From an uncultured Eggerthellaceae bacterium (GTDB taxonomy: Bacteria > Actinomycetota > Coriobacteriia > Coriobacteriales > Eggerthellaceae): a DNA stretch of 64,000 nt. Position 1 is the first letter of the stretch. Each line of letters opens with the position of its first letter. Positions 48,924-57,930 of this stretch are shown in pieces. The notes beneath the pieces were generated by a model that did not search any database, was not told where the DNA came from, and was given only the letters and a program-made list of their open reading frames with translations. The stretch is taken from positions 1-64,000 of the forward strand of contig CAJTVP010000006.1 of the NCBI GenBank assembly GCA_910580205.1. The letters are read 5' to 3'. A program made the position numbers and the translations under genes.

Positions 48924-51341
48924 GTGTCGCTGGATCTTGATTCGCTCAATCCACCCCAAAAAGAAGCGGTCCTTGCCACAGAAGGGCCGCTTCTCGTGTT
49001 GGCCGGCGCCGGTTCCGGCAAGACGCGCGTGCTCACGTACCGCATCGCGTCCATGATCGACGAGGGCCTGGCGAGGCCATGGGAGATCTTGGCCATCACG
49101 TTCACCAACAAAGCGGCCGCGGAGATGCGCGAGCGGCTTTCAGGGCTGATAGGCGCGCAGGCCCGCGGCATGTGGGTGTCCACATTCCACAGCATGTGCG
49201 TGCGCATCCTGCGCCAAGACGCGGAGCAGATCGGCTATACGCGCAACTTCACCATCTACGACACCGACGATCAGAAGCGGCTCGTGAAAGCCATCATGGC
49301 GGAGCTGGATCTGAACCCGAAGCTGTTCCAAGTCAACGGGATCATGAACCGCATCTCCAAGGCGAAGAACGAGCTCATCGTCGCGGGGGAGTATCTGGAG
49401 CAGGCCGTGGATCTCCAGGACAAGGCGGCAGCGCGCGTCTATGAGGCTTATCAGAAGCGTTTGCGCGCGGCGAACGCCATGGATTTCGATGACTTGCTCA
49501 TGTACGTCTATCTCCTGTTCAAGCATCATCCCGATGCGCTCCGGGCCTATCAGGAGCGCTTCCGCTACGTGCTGGTGGACGAATATCAGGATACGAACCA
49601 CGCTCAGTACGTCATCACGGGGATGCTGGCAGCGAAGAGCCGCAACATCATGGTGGTGGGCGACGACGACCAGTCCATCTACTCGTGGCGCGGCGCGGAC
49701 ATTCGCAACATCCTTGAGTTCGAGCAGGACTACCCGGACGCCAAGGTGGTGAAGCTGGAGCAGAACTATCGCTGCACGGGCAACATCCTCCAAGCGGCGA
49801 ACGAGGTCATCGCCCACAACACGCAGCGTAAGCCCAAGCGCCTGTTCACGGACGCGGAGGCGGGGGAGAAGATCTCCGTCTACATGGCCGCCGACGAGCG
49901 CGACGAAGGGCGTTGGATCGCCGGGGAGATCGCCCAGCTCGCCCGCGGCGGGGCCGGTTATGACCAGATGGCGCTCTTCTATCGCACCAACGCGCAGTCG
50001 CGCATCCTGGAGGACATGCTCTTGCGCGCGGGCGTGCCCTACCGCATCGTGGGCGGCACGAAGTTCTTCGACCGAGCGGAGATCAGGCACGTCATGGCCT
50101 ATCTGTCCTTGGTGGTGAACCCGGCGGACGACGTGTCGTTCGACCGCGTCGTCAACGTGCCGCGGCGCGGGATCGGCGCATCCACGGTGGAGAAGATCCA
50201 TGAATACGCGACGGATCTGGGCTTGCCGCTTCTGGACGCGGCCGAGCAGCTGCTCGCAGACGTTGACGTGCGCGCGGGCGTCAAGCGCTCTCTGGGCGAG
50301 TTCCTGGAGATCTTCCGCGAGGCGCGCACGTGGTCGGGAGACCTTCGGAAGGTGGTGGAGCGCATCATCGACCGCACCGGGCTCATCCAGTCCTATGAGG
50401 CGGAGGGCACGGATGAGGCTTTGGCGCGCATCGAGAACATCCGCGAGTTCTTCGGCGTGGTCTCCGAGTTCTCGGAGACGCATCAAGAAGAGGACGCGTT
50501 CTTCGCGGCACCGGGCGCGGACGCGGCGGTTGCGGGGCTTGAGGCTGCAGGCTCGGCTGGGGCGGCTGCGGACGGGCAGCTCACGATGATGGCGCTGGCG
50601 GCAGGGGCCTCGGAAGGGGAGGCTCCCGCCTTCGAGCTGCATGGGGATTCGCTGCCTGATCTGCTTGAGTGGGTGCGCCTGCGGACCGATCTGGACGCGG
50701 TCACCGAAGACGGGCGTGCGGTCACGCTCATGACCGTGCATTCGGCCAAGGGCCTTGAGTTCGACACGGTCTTCGTGGCCGGCATGGAGGAGGGCATCTT
50801 CCCCCATGTGAACTCCACCACAGAGGCTGCCGGTTACGAAGAGGAGCGGCGGCTGGCTTACGTGGCCATCACGCGCGCCCGCAAGAAGCTCTATCTCACC
50901 TGCGCGCAGACGCGCAAGCTCTACGGGCAGACGAGCGCGAACCAGGTGTCCAGCTTCTTGCGCGACATCCCGAGCGAGGTGCGCGAGACCCAAGGGCTCG
51001 GCAGCGCGGGCTTCTCCGGGAGCGGGTGGGAGAAGCGCGGGAGCCGCCGCGGCATCGCCGGGTCTGGGTCAGAGGCGGGGGGCGGCCGCGTGTTCGGCCG
51101 GTCGAGCGCCTCTGGCGGCCAGAAGCGCTCGTATGCATCCTCGGCGCGCGGCACGACGGCGGACGGCAAGCGCGCTGGCGCGAAAGAGACGTTCAAGTCG
51201 GGGGATGTGGTGGACCATAAGACCTTCGGCCGCGGCAAAGTGGTGAAGGCCTCATCGGATGTGGTCTACGTGAAGTTCGACAACACCGGCTCCACCAAGA
51301 AGCTGCTCAAAGATTACGCCCCCATCGTCAAGATTTCCTGA
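48924..51341 (+). CDS. pcrA: UvrD/PcrA-type DNA helicase
   Basis: An 805-residue superfamily 1A helicase for nucleotide excision repair and clearing of replication blocks. It has the Q-motif LNPPQKEAV, Walker A GAGSGKTRVL, VDEYQDTN, GDDDQSIYSWRGAD, QNYRCTGNIL, MTVHSAKGLEFDTVF and VAITRARKKLYL. An Ala/Gly-rich insertion (about 525-575) separates the motifs; the C-terminus carries a Tudor-like domain (HKTFGRGKVVK) for RNA polymerase contact. GTG start. Confidence 0.93.
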   Translation: MSLDLDSLNPPQKEAVLATEGPLLVLAGAGSGKTRVLTYRIASMIDEGLARPWEILAITFTNKAAAEMRERLSGLIGAQARGMWVSTFHSMCVRILRQDAEQIGYTRNFTIYDTDDQKRLVKAIMAELDLNPKLFQVNGIMNRISKAKNELIVAGEYLEQAVDLQDKAAARVYEAYQKRLRAANAMDFDDLLMYVYLLFKHHPDALRAYQERFRYVLVDEYQDTNHAQYVITGMLAAKSRNIMVVGDDDQSIYSWRGADIRNILEFEQDYPDAKVVKLEQNYRCTGNILQAANEVIAHNTQRKPKRLFTDAEAGEKISVYMAADERDEGRWIAGEIAQLARGGAGYDQMALFYRTNAQSRILEDMLLRAGVPYRIVGGTKFFDRAEIRHVMAYLSLVVNPADDVSFDRVVNVPRRGIGASTVEKIHEYATDLGLPLLDAAEQLLADVDVRAGVKRSLGEFLEIFREARTWSGDLRKVVERIIDRTGLIQSYEAEGTDEALARIENIREFFGVVSEFSETHQEEDAFFAAPGADAAVAGLEAAGSAGAAADGQLTMMALAAGASEGEAPAFELHGDSLPDLLEWVRLRTDLDAVTEDGRAVTLMTVHSAKGLEFDTVFVAGMEEGIFPHVNSTTEAAGYEEERRLAYVAITRARKKLYLTCAQTRKLYGQTSANQVSSFLRDIPSEVRETQGLGSAGFSGSGWEKRGSRRGIAGSGSEAGGGRVFGRSSASGGQKRSYASSARGTTADGKRAGAKETFKSGDVVDHKTFGRGKVVKASSDVVYVKFDNTGSTKKLLKDYAPIVKIS

Positions 51342-51356
51342 GCGAAGGAGTTTCCC

Positions 51357-52712
51357 ATGCCCAAGCCCGTCATCGTGGTCGGCCACAAGAACCCTGACAA
51401 TGACTCCATCTGCGCTGCAGTGGGCTACGCTTGCCTGAAGAACCAGCTGGCGAAGCGCAACGGGACCGACGAGGCGTTCGTCCCGGCGCGCCTGGGAGCG
51501 CTGCCGCCTGAGAGCTCATGGGTCCTGGCGGAGAACAAGATGGAGGAGCCGCGCCTCATCTCCCATGTGCACACGCGCATAAGCGACGTGATGACGCCCG
51601 ATCCCATCTCCATCAGCATGGATGCCAGCATGTTGGAAGCAGGCCGTCAGCTGCGCAAGCACAACATCCGCTCGCTCGTGGTGACGGACGGCGAAGGCCG
51701 CTTCCGCGGCCTGATCTCCACCCGCGCCATCGCCGAGCGCTACATCGCCGCCACCGATGAGCTTGATGAGGAAAGCCCCGCTTCTTCCATGGCGGTGGCC
51801 ACGTCTCTGATCGAATCCCTTTCCCAGAAGGTCGGGGAGCTCATGTTCGAGAACGTCATGCAGCTGGAAGCGGAAGAGGTGTTGCATGATGTGGTGGATG
51901 ACATCATCGCCAGTGAGCTGCGCGAAGCGGTGGTGCTGGATGAGGCGGGGCGTGCCATCGGCATCGTGACCCGCTCTGATGTGGCCACGCCTCCCAAGCG
52001 CCGCGTCATCCTCGTGGATCACAACGAAGTGCGCCAAGCGGCCGCCGGCATCGAGGAAGCGAACGTCCTTGAGATCATCGACCATCATCGCGTGGCGGAC
52101 ATCTCAACGGCCAGTCCCATCAAGTTCATCAACCGCCCCATCGGGTCTTCGGCCTCCATCGTGGCTTTGGAGTTCGCAGAGGCTGGGGTGGACATCCCGA
52201 AAGACGTGGCCGCGGTGCTGCTCTCGGCCATCCTGACTGACACGGTCATCTTGAAATCCCCGACCACCACTCAGGTGGATCGCGACCTCGCGGAGAAGCT
52301 GGCGGTCGCAGCCGGGGTGGATGTGACCGAGTTCGGGCTGTCGGTGTTCCGCGCCCGCGGCGGGGATGCGGACATGCCCATCGAGGAGCTGGTGGAGGCG
52401 GACTCCAAGGAGTTCGCCGTGGGAGATGGCACCATCCTCATCGCTCAGCATGAGACGGTCGACCTTTCGGTGGTCATGGATCGCGAAGAGGAGATCCGCG
52501 AGCATATGCGCTCCATCGGCAAGAACAAGGGATACCAGACCGTCGTGCTCATGGTGACGGACATCCTGGCGGAGGGCACGCAGCTGCTCGCCGAGGGCGA
52601 CCGCAAAGTGGTGAACCGCGCATTCGGCATAGATTGCACCGGCGAAGGCGGCACATGGATGCCGGGCGTCCTCTCGCGCAAGAAGCAGGTGGCCGCCCGC
52701 ATCCTGGGATAG
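51357..52712 (+). CDS. ppaC: Family II Mn-dependent pyrophosphatase with CBS domains
   Basis: A 451-residue inorganic pyrophosphatase. The DHH catalytic core (VVGHKNPDNDSI and DHHRVADI) is interrupted by a tandem CBS pair (about 70-215; DVMTPDPISISMDASM) that normally binds adenine nucleotides and regulates activity. The C-terminal DHHA2 domain ends in SRKKQVA. Such CBS-PPases occur in anaerobic Clostridia and actinobacteria. Confidence 0.9.
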   Translation: MPKPVIVVGHKNPDNDSICAAVGYACLKNQLAKRNGTDEAFVPARLGALPPESSWVLAENKMEEPRLISHVHTRISDVMTPDPISISMDASMLEAGRQLRKHNIRSLVVTDGEGRFRGLISTRAIAERYIAATDELDEESPASSMAVATSLIESLSQKVGELMFENVMQLEAEEVLHDVVDDIIASELREAVVLDEAGRAIGIVTRSDVATPPKRRVILVDHNEVRQAAAGIEEANVLEIIDHHRVADISTASPIKFINRPIGSSASIVALEFAEAGVDIPKDVAAVLLSAILTDTVILKSPTTTQVDRDLAEKLAVAAGVDVTEFGLSVFRARGGDADMPIEELVEADSKEFAVGDGTILIAQHETVDLSVVMDREEEIREHMRSIGKNKGYQTVVLMVTDILAEGTQLLAEGDRKVVNRAFGIDCTGEGGTWMPGVLSRKKQVAARILG

Positions 52713-52739
52713 GGAAGAGCCCAGGGGCGAGGGCTTCCC
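52712..52739 (+). terminator. Hairpin after ppaC
   Basis: GGGAA...GCCC (52712-52722) pairs with GGGC...TTCCC (52731-52739) with a two-base bulge. No T run follows, so it is a weak candidate. Confidence 0.4.
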
Positions 52740-52753
52740 TGCACCAGACGGCG

Positions 52754-52769
52754 TACACCTGTGGGTGTA
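52754..52769 (+). promoter_or_regulatory. Inverted repeat upstream of htrA
   Basis: TACACC and GGTGTA around TGTG form a 6-base-pair palindrome about 100 bases before the htrA start. It could be an operator or a hairpin; no clear promoter boxes were found beside it. Confidence 0.3.
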
Positions 52770-52867
52770 TTTCTGCAAAGGCTCCGTGACGATTCTCCAA
52801 CCAAAGCCGTGAGGGCCGCCCAGGGGTGGTAGTGTTCGCAGCATGACGAGAGACAAGGAGAATCGCC

Positions 52868-54409
52868 ATGACTGACGAGCAGAGGCCCTACGGCCATCCC
52901 GGAGCTCCCCAGGATCCGCACGGCCACGGGCAGCCCCATCCCACCTATCAAGCCGCCTACGGCACGCAGCCCACGCAACCGGCGCAACCGGTTCAGCCAA
53001 CGCAGGCAGCTTACGGGGCTGCGCCATCCCAGTCCCATCCGAGACCGGAAGCAACAGCTGGGCCGGTCCATGCAGCCCACGCCACCGCTTCCGTCCCCGC
53101 ACCTGAGGCCGCCGCTTCCGAGGCGCCAGCGGCTCCCGCAGCCAAGCAGTCTTCGGGCAAGACGTTCCTGATCGCATTCGCCGGCGCGCTCGTGGCCTGC
53201 TTGCTCGCCTTCGGCGCGGCTGCGGCCTTCGGCGTGTTCAACACCGGCTCCCCGAACATCAACTTGGGCTCAGTAGACGCCTCCAGCATCGAAGCCACTG
53301 AAGCGGAGTCTTCCCTGGCCGAGGCGGTGGCCGACAAGTGCCTGCCGTCCGTGGTCTCTGTGAACGTGTTCAGCAACGCCCAGTCGTCGGGCGATTCGCT
53401 CTATGACTACTTCTACAACGGCGGCTCCTCCACTGATGGCGAGGAGATGGCTGCGGGTCTGGGTTCGGGCGTGGTGCTCTCCGATGACGGCTACATCATC
53501 ACGAATAACCACGTGGTCTCCGGCGGCACGCGTTTCGAGGTCATCATCGAAGGCGAGGCCCATGAGGCGGAGCTGGTGGGCGCGGATGCCAGCTCTGACA
53601 TCGCCATCCTGAAGGCGAAGGATGTCTCCGGCTTGACGCCCATCGCCATCGCGGATTCCGACAACATCACCATCGGCGAGTGGGTCATGTCCATCGGCAG
53701 CCCCTTCGGCCTTGAGCAGTCCGTGGCCACCGGCATCATCTCCGCCACCAGCCGCTCTCAGATCATGGACACGTCCGAGTACACGGGCGCCGCGGGAGAA
53801 GTGGTCATCTACCCCAATCTCATCCAGACTGACGCGGCCATCAATCCGGGCAATTCCGGCGGCGCGCTGGTGGATGCGGATGGCCAGCTCATCGGCATCA
53901 ACACGCTGATCACCAGCTATTCGGGCAACTATTCTGGCGTCGGGTTCGCCATCCCGTCCAATTACGCCATCGGCTTGGCCAAGGACATCATCTCCGGCAA
54001 AGAGCCCACCCACGCGCAGCTGGGCGTGAATCTCACCACGGTGAACGCCTCCATCGCCGAGCGCTACGGGTTCGCCACTGATGAGGGCGCTTACGTCTCA
54101 AGCGTCGTCGAAGGCAGCGGCGCGGCCACGGCCGGGATCGAGAAGGGCGACATCATCATCGGCTTCGACGGCCAGACGGTGTCTTCCGCGAGCGACCTCA
54201 TGATGGACGTGCGCACGAAAGCGCCGGGAGATGCGGTCACCATCAAGGTGAATCGCGACGGCGAAGAGAAGGAGTTCCAGGTGACGCTGGGCTCGGATGA
54301 AGCCAGCCAGAAGGCGAAAGCGGAGCAGCAAGAGCAGCAGCAACAACAGCAGCAAACCCCGCAGAGCCCGCGTTCGCTCAACCTGGAGGACCTGTTCGGC
54401 GGACGATAG
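52868..54409 (+). CDS. htrA: HtrA/DegP-type membrane serine protease
   Basis: A 513-residue trypsin-like protease of envelope quality control. A Pro/Gln/Ala-rich cytoplasmic N-terminus (1-95) precedes one membrane helix (about 97-120). The triad is visible in ITNNHVV (His), SSDIAIL (Asp) and GNSGGAL (Ser), and one PDZ domain follows (about 370-470). The C-terminus has a run of eight Gln. It has a strong GACAAGGAG ribosome site and ends before a terminator. Confidence 0.93.
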   Translation: MTDEQRPYGHPGAPQDPHGHGQPHPTYQAAYGTQPTQPAQPVQPTQAAYGAAPSQSHPRPEATAGPVHAAHATASVPAPEAAASEAPAAPAAKQSSGKTFLIAFAGALVACLLAFGAAAAFGVFNTGSPNINLGSVDASSIEATEAESSLAEAVADKCLPSVVSVNVFSNAQSSGDSLYDYFYNGGSSTDGEEMAAGLGSGVVLSDDGYIITNNHVVSGGTRFEVIIEGEAHEAELVGADASSDIAILKAKDVSGLTPIAIADSDNITIGEWVMSIGSPFGLEQSVATGIISATSRSQIMDTSEYTGAAGEVVIYPNLIQTDAAINPGNSGGALVDADGQLIGINTLITSYSGNYSGVGFAIPSNYAIGLAKDIISGKEPTHAQLGVNLTTVNASIAERYGFATDEGAYVSSVVEGSGAATAGIEKGDIIIGFDGQTVSSASDLMMDVRTKAPGDAVTIKVNRDGEEKEFQVTLGSDEASQKAKAEQQEQQQQQQQTPQSPRSLNLEDLFGGR

Positions 54410-54440
54410 CGGCGCATCTCAGACAGCTGGGCATGAAAGG

Positions 54441-54473
54441 AAGCCACCTGCGCGCTTGCGGGTGGCTTCTTCG
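54441..54473 (+). terminator. Terminator between htrA and pyrH
   Basis: Eight-base stem AAGCCACC / GGTGGCTT (54441-54448 with 54461-54468) followed by CTTC; an inner CGC/GCG extends it. A weak T run. Confidence 0.65.
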
Positions 54474-54524
54474 GTTACTATGATGGCATGCTGAAAACCG
54501 ATTCCGAAAGGACCAGGTCCGCGC

Positions 54525-55274
54525 ATGTCTGATGATTACCGCTACGAACGCGTTCTGCTCAAGCTCTCAGGGGAGGCCCTTGCGGGAGATCAGGGCTATG
54601 GCATCGACCCGAAAGTGGTGGATGATCTGGCGGAGCAGATCGCCGAGATCGTGAAAGACGGCGTCCAGCTGGCGGTCGTCGTGGGCGGCGGCAACATCTT
54701 CCGCGGGCTTTCGGGTTCCGCGGAGGGCATGGATCGCGCCCAAGCCGACTACATCGGCATGCTGGCCACCGTCATGAACGCCCTCGCGCTCCAAGACGCC
54801 TTCGAGCGGCGCGGCATCTTCTCCCGCGTGCAGAGCGCCATCAACATGCAAGAGGTGAGCGAGCCTTACATCCGCCGTCGCGCGCTGCGCCATCTGGAGA
54901 AGGGCCGCGTGGTCATCTTGGCGGCTGGCACCGGCAACCCCTATTTCACCACTGACACCACCGCCGCCCTCCGCGCGTGCGAGCTGGATGTGGATTGCCT
55001 CATGAAGGCCACCAAGGTGGATGGCGTCTACGATTGCGATCCGAAGGCGAATCCGGATGCGCAGCGGTTCGACAAGATTACCTACATGGAGGTGCTGAGC
55101 CAGGGCTTGAACGTGATGGATGCCACGGCCACCTCCCTTTGCATGGACAACGACATCCCCATGATCGTGTTCGATCTGACCCGCAGCGGCAACATCAAGC
55201 GCGCGCTCAAAGGAGAGGACATCGGCACGGTGGTGTACGCATCGGATGAGGACGCTGCCCAAGCGCAGCAGTGA
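54525..55274 (+). CDS. pyrH: UMP kinase
   Basis: A 249-residue hexameric kinase making UDP from UMP. It has LLKLSGEALAGDQGYGIDP, VVGGGNIFRG, MGMLA-like YIGMLATVMNALALQ, GTGNPYFTTDTTAALRACE and the MKATKVDGVYDCDP segment. It opens the classic pyrH-frr-uppS-cdsA-dxr block. A TACTAT at 54476-54481 is a possible -10 box. Confidence 0.97.
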   Translation: MSDDYRYERVLLKLSGEALAGDQGYGIDPKVVDDLAEQIAEIVKDGVQLAVVVGGGNIFRGLSGSAEGMDRAQADYIGMLATVMNALALQDAFERRGIFSRVQSAINMQEVSEPYIRRRALRHLEKGRVVILAAGTGNPYFTTDTTAALRACELDVDCLMKATKVDGVYDCDPKANPDAQRFDKITYMEVLSQGLNVMDATATSLCMDNDIPMIVFDLTRSGNIKRALKGEDIGTVVYASDEDAAQAQQ

Positions 55275-55316
55275 CACTGGCGGATGGTTGAGCGGGCCTT
55301 CGAGAAAGGAAGCATC

Positions 55317-55880
55317 ATGGCTGATGTAGATGAGATCTTGATGGATGTCGAGGAGCGCATGGACAAGGCGCTTTCCGCGTTGCGCGACAACTTCGGCAGC
55401 GTGAGGACGGGCCGTGCGAACGCGATGGTCCTGGACCGCATCGTGGTCGATTACTATGGCACGCCCACGCCGGTGAACCAGATGGCGGGCATCAAGAGCC
55501 CGGATGCGCATCTGCTCGTCATCGAGCCCTGGGACAAATCCTCGCTCAAGGACATCGAGCGCGCCATCCTTGAGAGCGACCTTGGCGTGACGCCCAACAA
55601 CGACGGCTCCGTCATCCGCCTGCCATTCCCCGCGCTTACCGAGGAGCGCCGCCGGGAGTTGGCGAAGACGTGCAGCAAGTACGCTGAAGAGTGCCGCGTG
55701 GCCATCCGGAACGCGCGCCGGGACGCCAACACCGCCCTTGAGAAGGCGCAGAAGTCAGACGGGCTGCCGGAGGATGAGGCGCACCGCGCAGAGGCGCAGG
55801 TGCAGAAGCTCACCGACGGGCACATCGCTGAGGTGGATGAGTGCTACAAGAAGAAGGAAGCCGACATCATGGAGGTCTGA
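55317..55880 (+). CDS. frr: Ribosome recycling factor
   Basis: A 187-residue two-domain factor that splits the post-termination complex with EF-G. It shows MDKALSALRDNFGSVRTGRANAMVLDRI (helix domain) in part, YYGTPTPVNQMA, IEPWDKSSLKDIERAI and LTEERRRELAK. The ATG at 55317 follows GAGAAAGGAAGC. It lies 42 bases after pyrH. Confidence 0.97.
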   Translation: MADVDEILMDVEERMDKALSALRDNFGSVRTGRANAMVLDRIVVDYYGTPTPVNQMAGIKSPDAHLLVIEPWDKSSLKDIERAILESDLGVTPNNDGSVIRLPFPALTEERRRELAKTCSKYAEECRVAIRNARRDANTALEKAQKSDGLPEDEAHRAEAQVQKLTDGHIAEVDECYKKKEADIMEV

Positions 55881-55909
55881 TCCTCCCTCTTTGCTTCGAA
55901 GAGCCTTCC

Positions 55910-56689
55910 ATGAACAAGCCGCTTTCCGTCATATTCCCCGATCTGCCGGATGATGTGGACATCTCTCGGCTCGATGCCGCGCGCATCCCGGAGCATATCG
56001 CCGTCATCATGGATGGGAACGGGCGTTGGGCGAAGAGCAGGATGATGAACCGCCTGAAAGGCCACAAAGCCGGGATCGAGGCCGTGCGCGAGACCATCCG
56101 CTGCGCCTCTGATCTGGGCGTTCGATATCTGACCATCTATTCGTTCTCGACGGAGAACTGGAAGCGCCCGGCTGATGAGGTGGATGGCCTCATGGACCTG
56201 TTCGCGAAGACCATGCTGGCTGAGGTGGATGGGCTGGATGCGGAGGGCGTGCGCGTGATGACCATCGGGGACCTTTCCGCTTTGCCTGAAGACACCCGCG
56301 AGGCCTTCGAAGAAGCGCGCGTGCAGACCCAGGACAATCCCGGCATGACGCTGGTCGTGGCGGTGAACTACGGGAGCCGCGATGAGATCCTCCGGGCGGT
56401 GCGTTCGCTGGCGGCGGAGGCGGCTGATCCCGAGAGCCCGCTCACGGTCGACGCCATCACGGAAGAGGATGTCTCCGAGCGCCTCTACACCGCCCAGATC
56501 CCTGATCCTGAGATGATCTTGCGCACGAGCGGCGAGATGCGCTTGTCCAATTTCCTGCTGTGGCAATCCGCCTACGCGGAGCTCGTCTGCACTGACGTGC
56601 TCTGGCCTGATTTCGATCGCTATGAGCTTTTGCGGTGCATCTTGGATTATCAGAGCCGGGATAGGCGTTTCGGCGGTGTGAAGCAATGA
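55910..56689 (+). CDS. uppS: Isoprenyl transferase (undecaprenyl diphosphate synthase)
   Basis: A 259-residue cis-prenyl transferase building undecaprenyl diphosphate for the cell wall. Signatures are IPEHIAVIMDGNGRWAK, HKAGIEAVRETI, YSFSTENWKRP, ILRTSGEMRLSNFLLWQSAYAEL and CILDYQSRDRRFGG. The ATG at 55910 has only a weak GAAGAG site, so coupling with frr is likely; the TGA overlaps cdsA (ATGA). Confidence 0.95.
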   Translation: MNKPLSVIFPDLPDDVDISRLDAARIPEHIAVIMDGNGRWAKSRMMNRLKGHKAGIEAVRETIRCASDLGVRYLTIYSFSTENWKRPADEVDGLMDLFAKTMLAEVDGLDAEGVRVMTIGDLSALPEDTREAFEEARVQTQDNPGMTLVVAVNYGSRDEILRAVRSLAAEAADPESPLTVDAITEEDVSERLYTAQIPDPEMILRTSGEMRLSNFLLWQSAYAELVCTDVLWPDFDRYELLRCILDYQSRDRRFGGVKQ

Positions 56690-57930
56690 GCGATGCGCAG
56701 CCTGAAGGGATCGTGACCACCATCGAGCCGATCGATGGGGATGGCGCTGAGGCCCAAGATCGCGCCGTGCTCTTCATGCAGGAGGAAGCGGCAGCGGGCC
56801 TGACCGCCAAGCAGATGGCGGCGCGCAGGCGGCTCCATCAGCAAAGCGCGCTCCTCATCGAGCAGGATCGCGTGCGCCAATGCAAGGAGCAAGGCGGGGA
56901 TTCATGTGATTCTCTGTTCGAGCCGGTGGTGGAGAAGACGCCGGATCTGGTCTATTCTCCCGAAGACGCCCCCGATGGGCCGCCGTGGCGGTACGAGCCC
57001 ACGCCCTATCAGCGCGCCAAGCTCGCGGAGAAGAAGGAGCGGCGGGCCAACACGCGCAACCGCATCAAGGACAACGCCATCCAGAAGACCCCGAAGAAGC
57101 TGAAGAACCCTTCGGATTTCCAAGTGCGCTTCCGCACCGGCTTCATCTACACCCTGGTCACGATCATCTGCATCATGGCTGGGGAGATCCCCACGCTCAT
57201 CTACCTCATGGGAGTGGCGGGCATTTGCGCAGGGGAGTTCTTCTACATGCTCCGATCGGACGCGAAGCTGCCCAATGAGGCCATCGGCATCACCGCGGCG
57301 GTGCTGTACCTTCCGGCCGCGTACCTCTGGGGGTTGGAAGGCGCGCTCGTCATCACCATCGCCATGCTGCTGGCTTTGCTCGTGTGGTATGTGTTCTGGT
57401 TGCGCTCCCGCATCCATGATGTCGGCGTGAGCTTCTTCGGCGCTGCGTATACGGGGCTGACGCTCTGCGGCTTCATCCTCATCCGCCATGCCATCGACGG
57501 CATCTGGGGAGGCGTGGCGCTGCTGGTGTTGTTCCTGAGCGTCTGGGCGAACGACGCGTTCGCGTATCTGGTCGGGCGGAAGCTCGGCAAGCACAAGCTC
57601 GCGCCGCGCACCAGCCCGAAGAAGAGCTGGGAGGGCTTCATCGCGGGTTTGGTGGGCTCGGCCGTTTTCTGGGTGGTGCTCTCTTTCGTCCCTGGCATCA
57701 CCATGGAGATCTGGATGGCGGTGGTGTTCGGCATCATCTGCGGCATGATGGAAGTGCTGGGGGATCTGGTCGAAAGCCGCATCAAGCGCAATTCCGGGTT
57801 CAAGGATTCTGGCACCATGATGCCGGGGCACGGCGGCTTGCTCGATCGTTGCGATTCGCTGTTCCTGGCATCCATCACCGCCACCATCCTGCTCGCGATA
57901 GGAGGATGCATCCCTTATGCCGCCCTGTGA
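56686..57930 (+). CDS. cdsA: Phosphatidate cytidylyltransferase with N-terminal extension
   Basis: A 414-residue enzyme making CDP-diacylglycerol. The C-terminal 270 residues form about eight membrane helices with the CDS motifs WANDAFAYLVGRKLGKHKLAP, SPKKSWEGFIAG and the signature SGTMMPGHGGLLDRCDSL. The first about 140 residues are a soluble, charged extension rich in Ala, Gln, Glu and Lys with no recognised domain. It overlaps uppS by 4 bases and dxr by 14 bases. Confidence 0.93.
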   Translation: MSDAQPEGIVTTIEPIDGDGAEAQDRAVLFMQEEAAAGLTAKQMAARRRLHQQSALLIEQDRVRQCKEQGGDSCDSLFEPVVEKTPDLVYSPEDAPDGPPWRYEPTPYQRAKLAEKKERRANTRNRIKDNAIQKTPKKLKNPSDFQVRFRTGFIYTLVTIICIMAGEIPTLIYLMGVAGICAGEFFYMLRSDAKLPNEAIGITAAVLYLPAAYLWGLEGALVITIAMLLALLVWYVFWLRSRIHDVGVSFFGAAYTGLTLCGFILIRHAIDGIWGGVALLVLFLSVWANDAFAYLVGRKLGKHKLAPRTSPKKSWEGFIAGLVGSAVFWVVLSFVPGITMEIWMAVVFGIICGMMEVLGDLVESRIKRNSGFKDSGTMMPGHGGLLDRCDSLFLASITATILLAIGGCIPYAAL

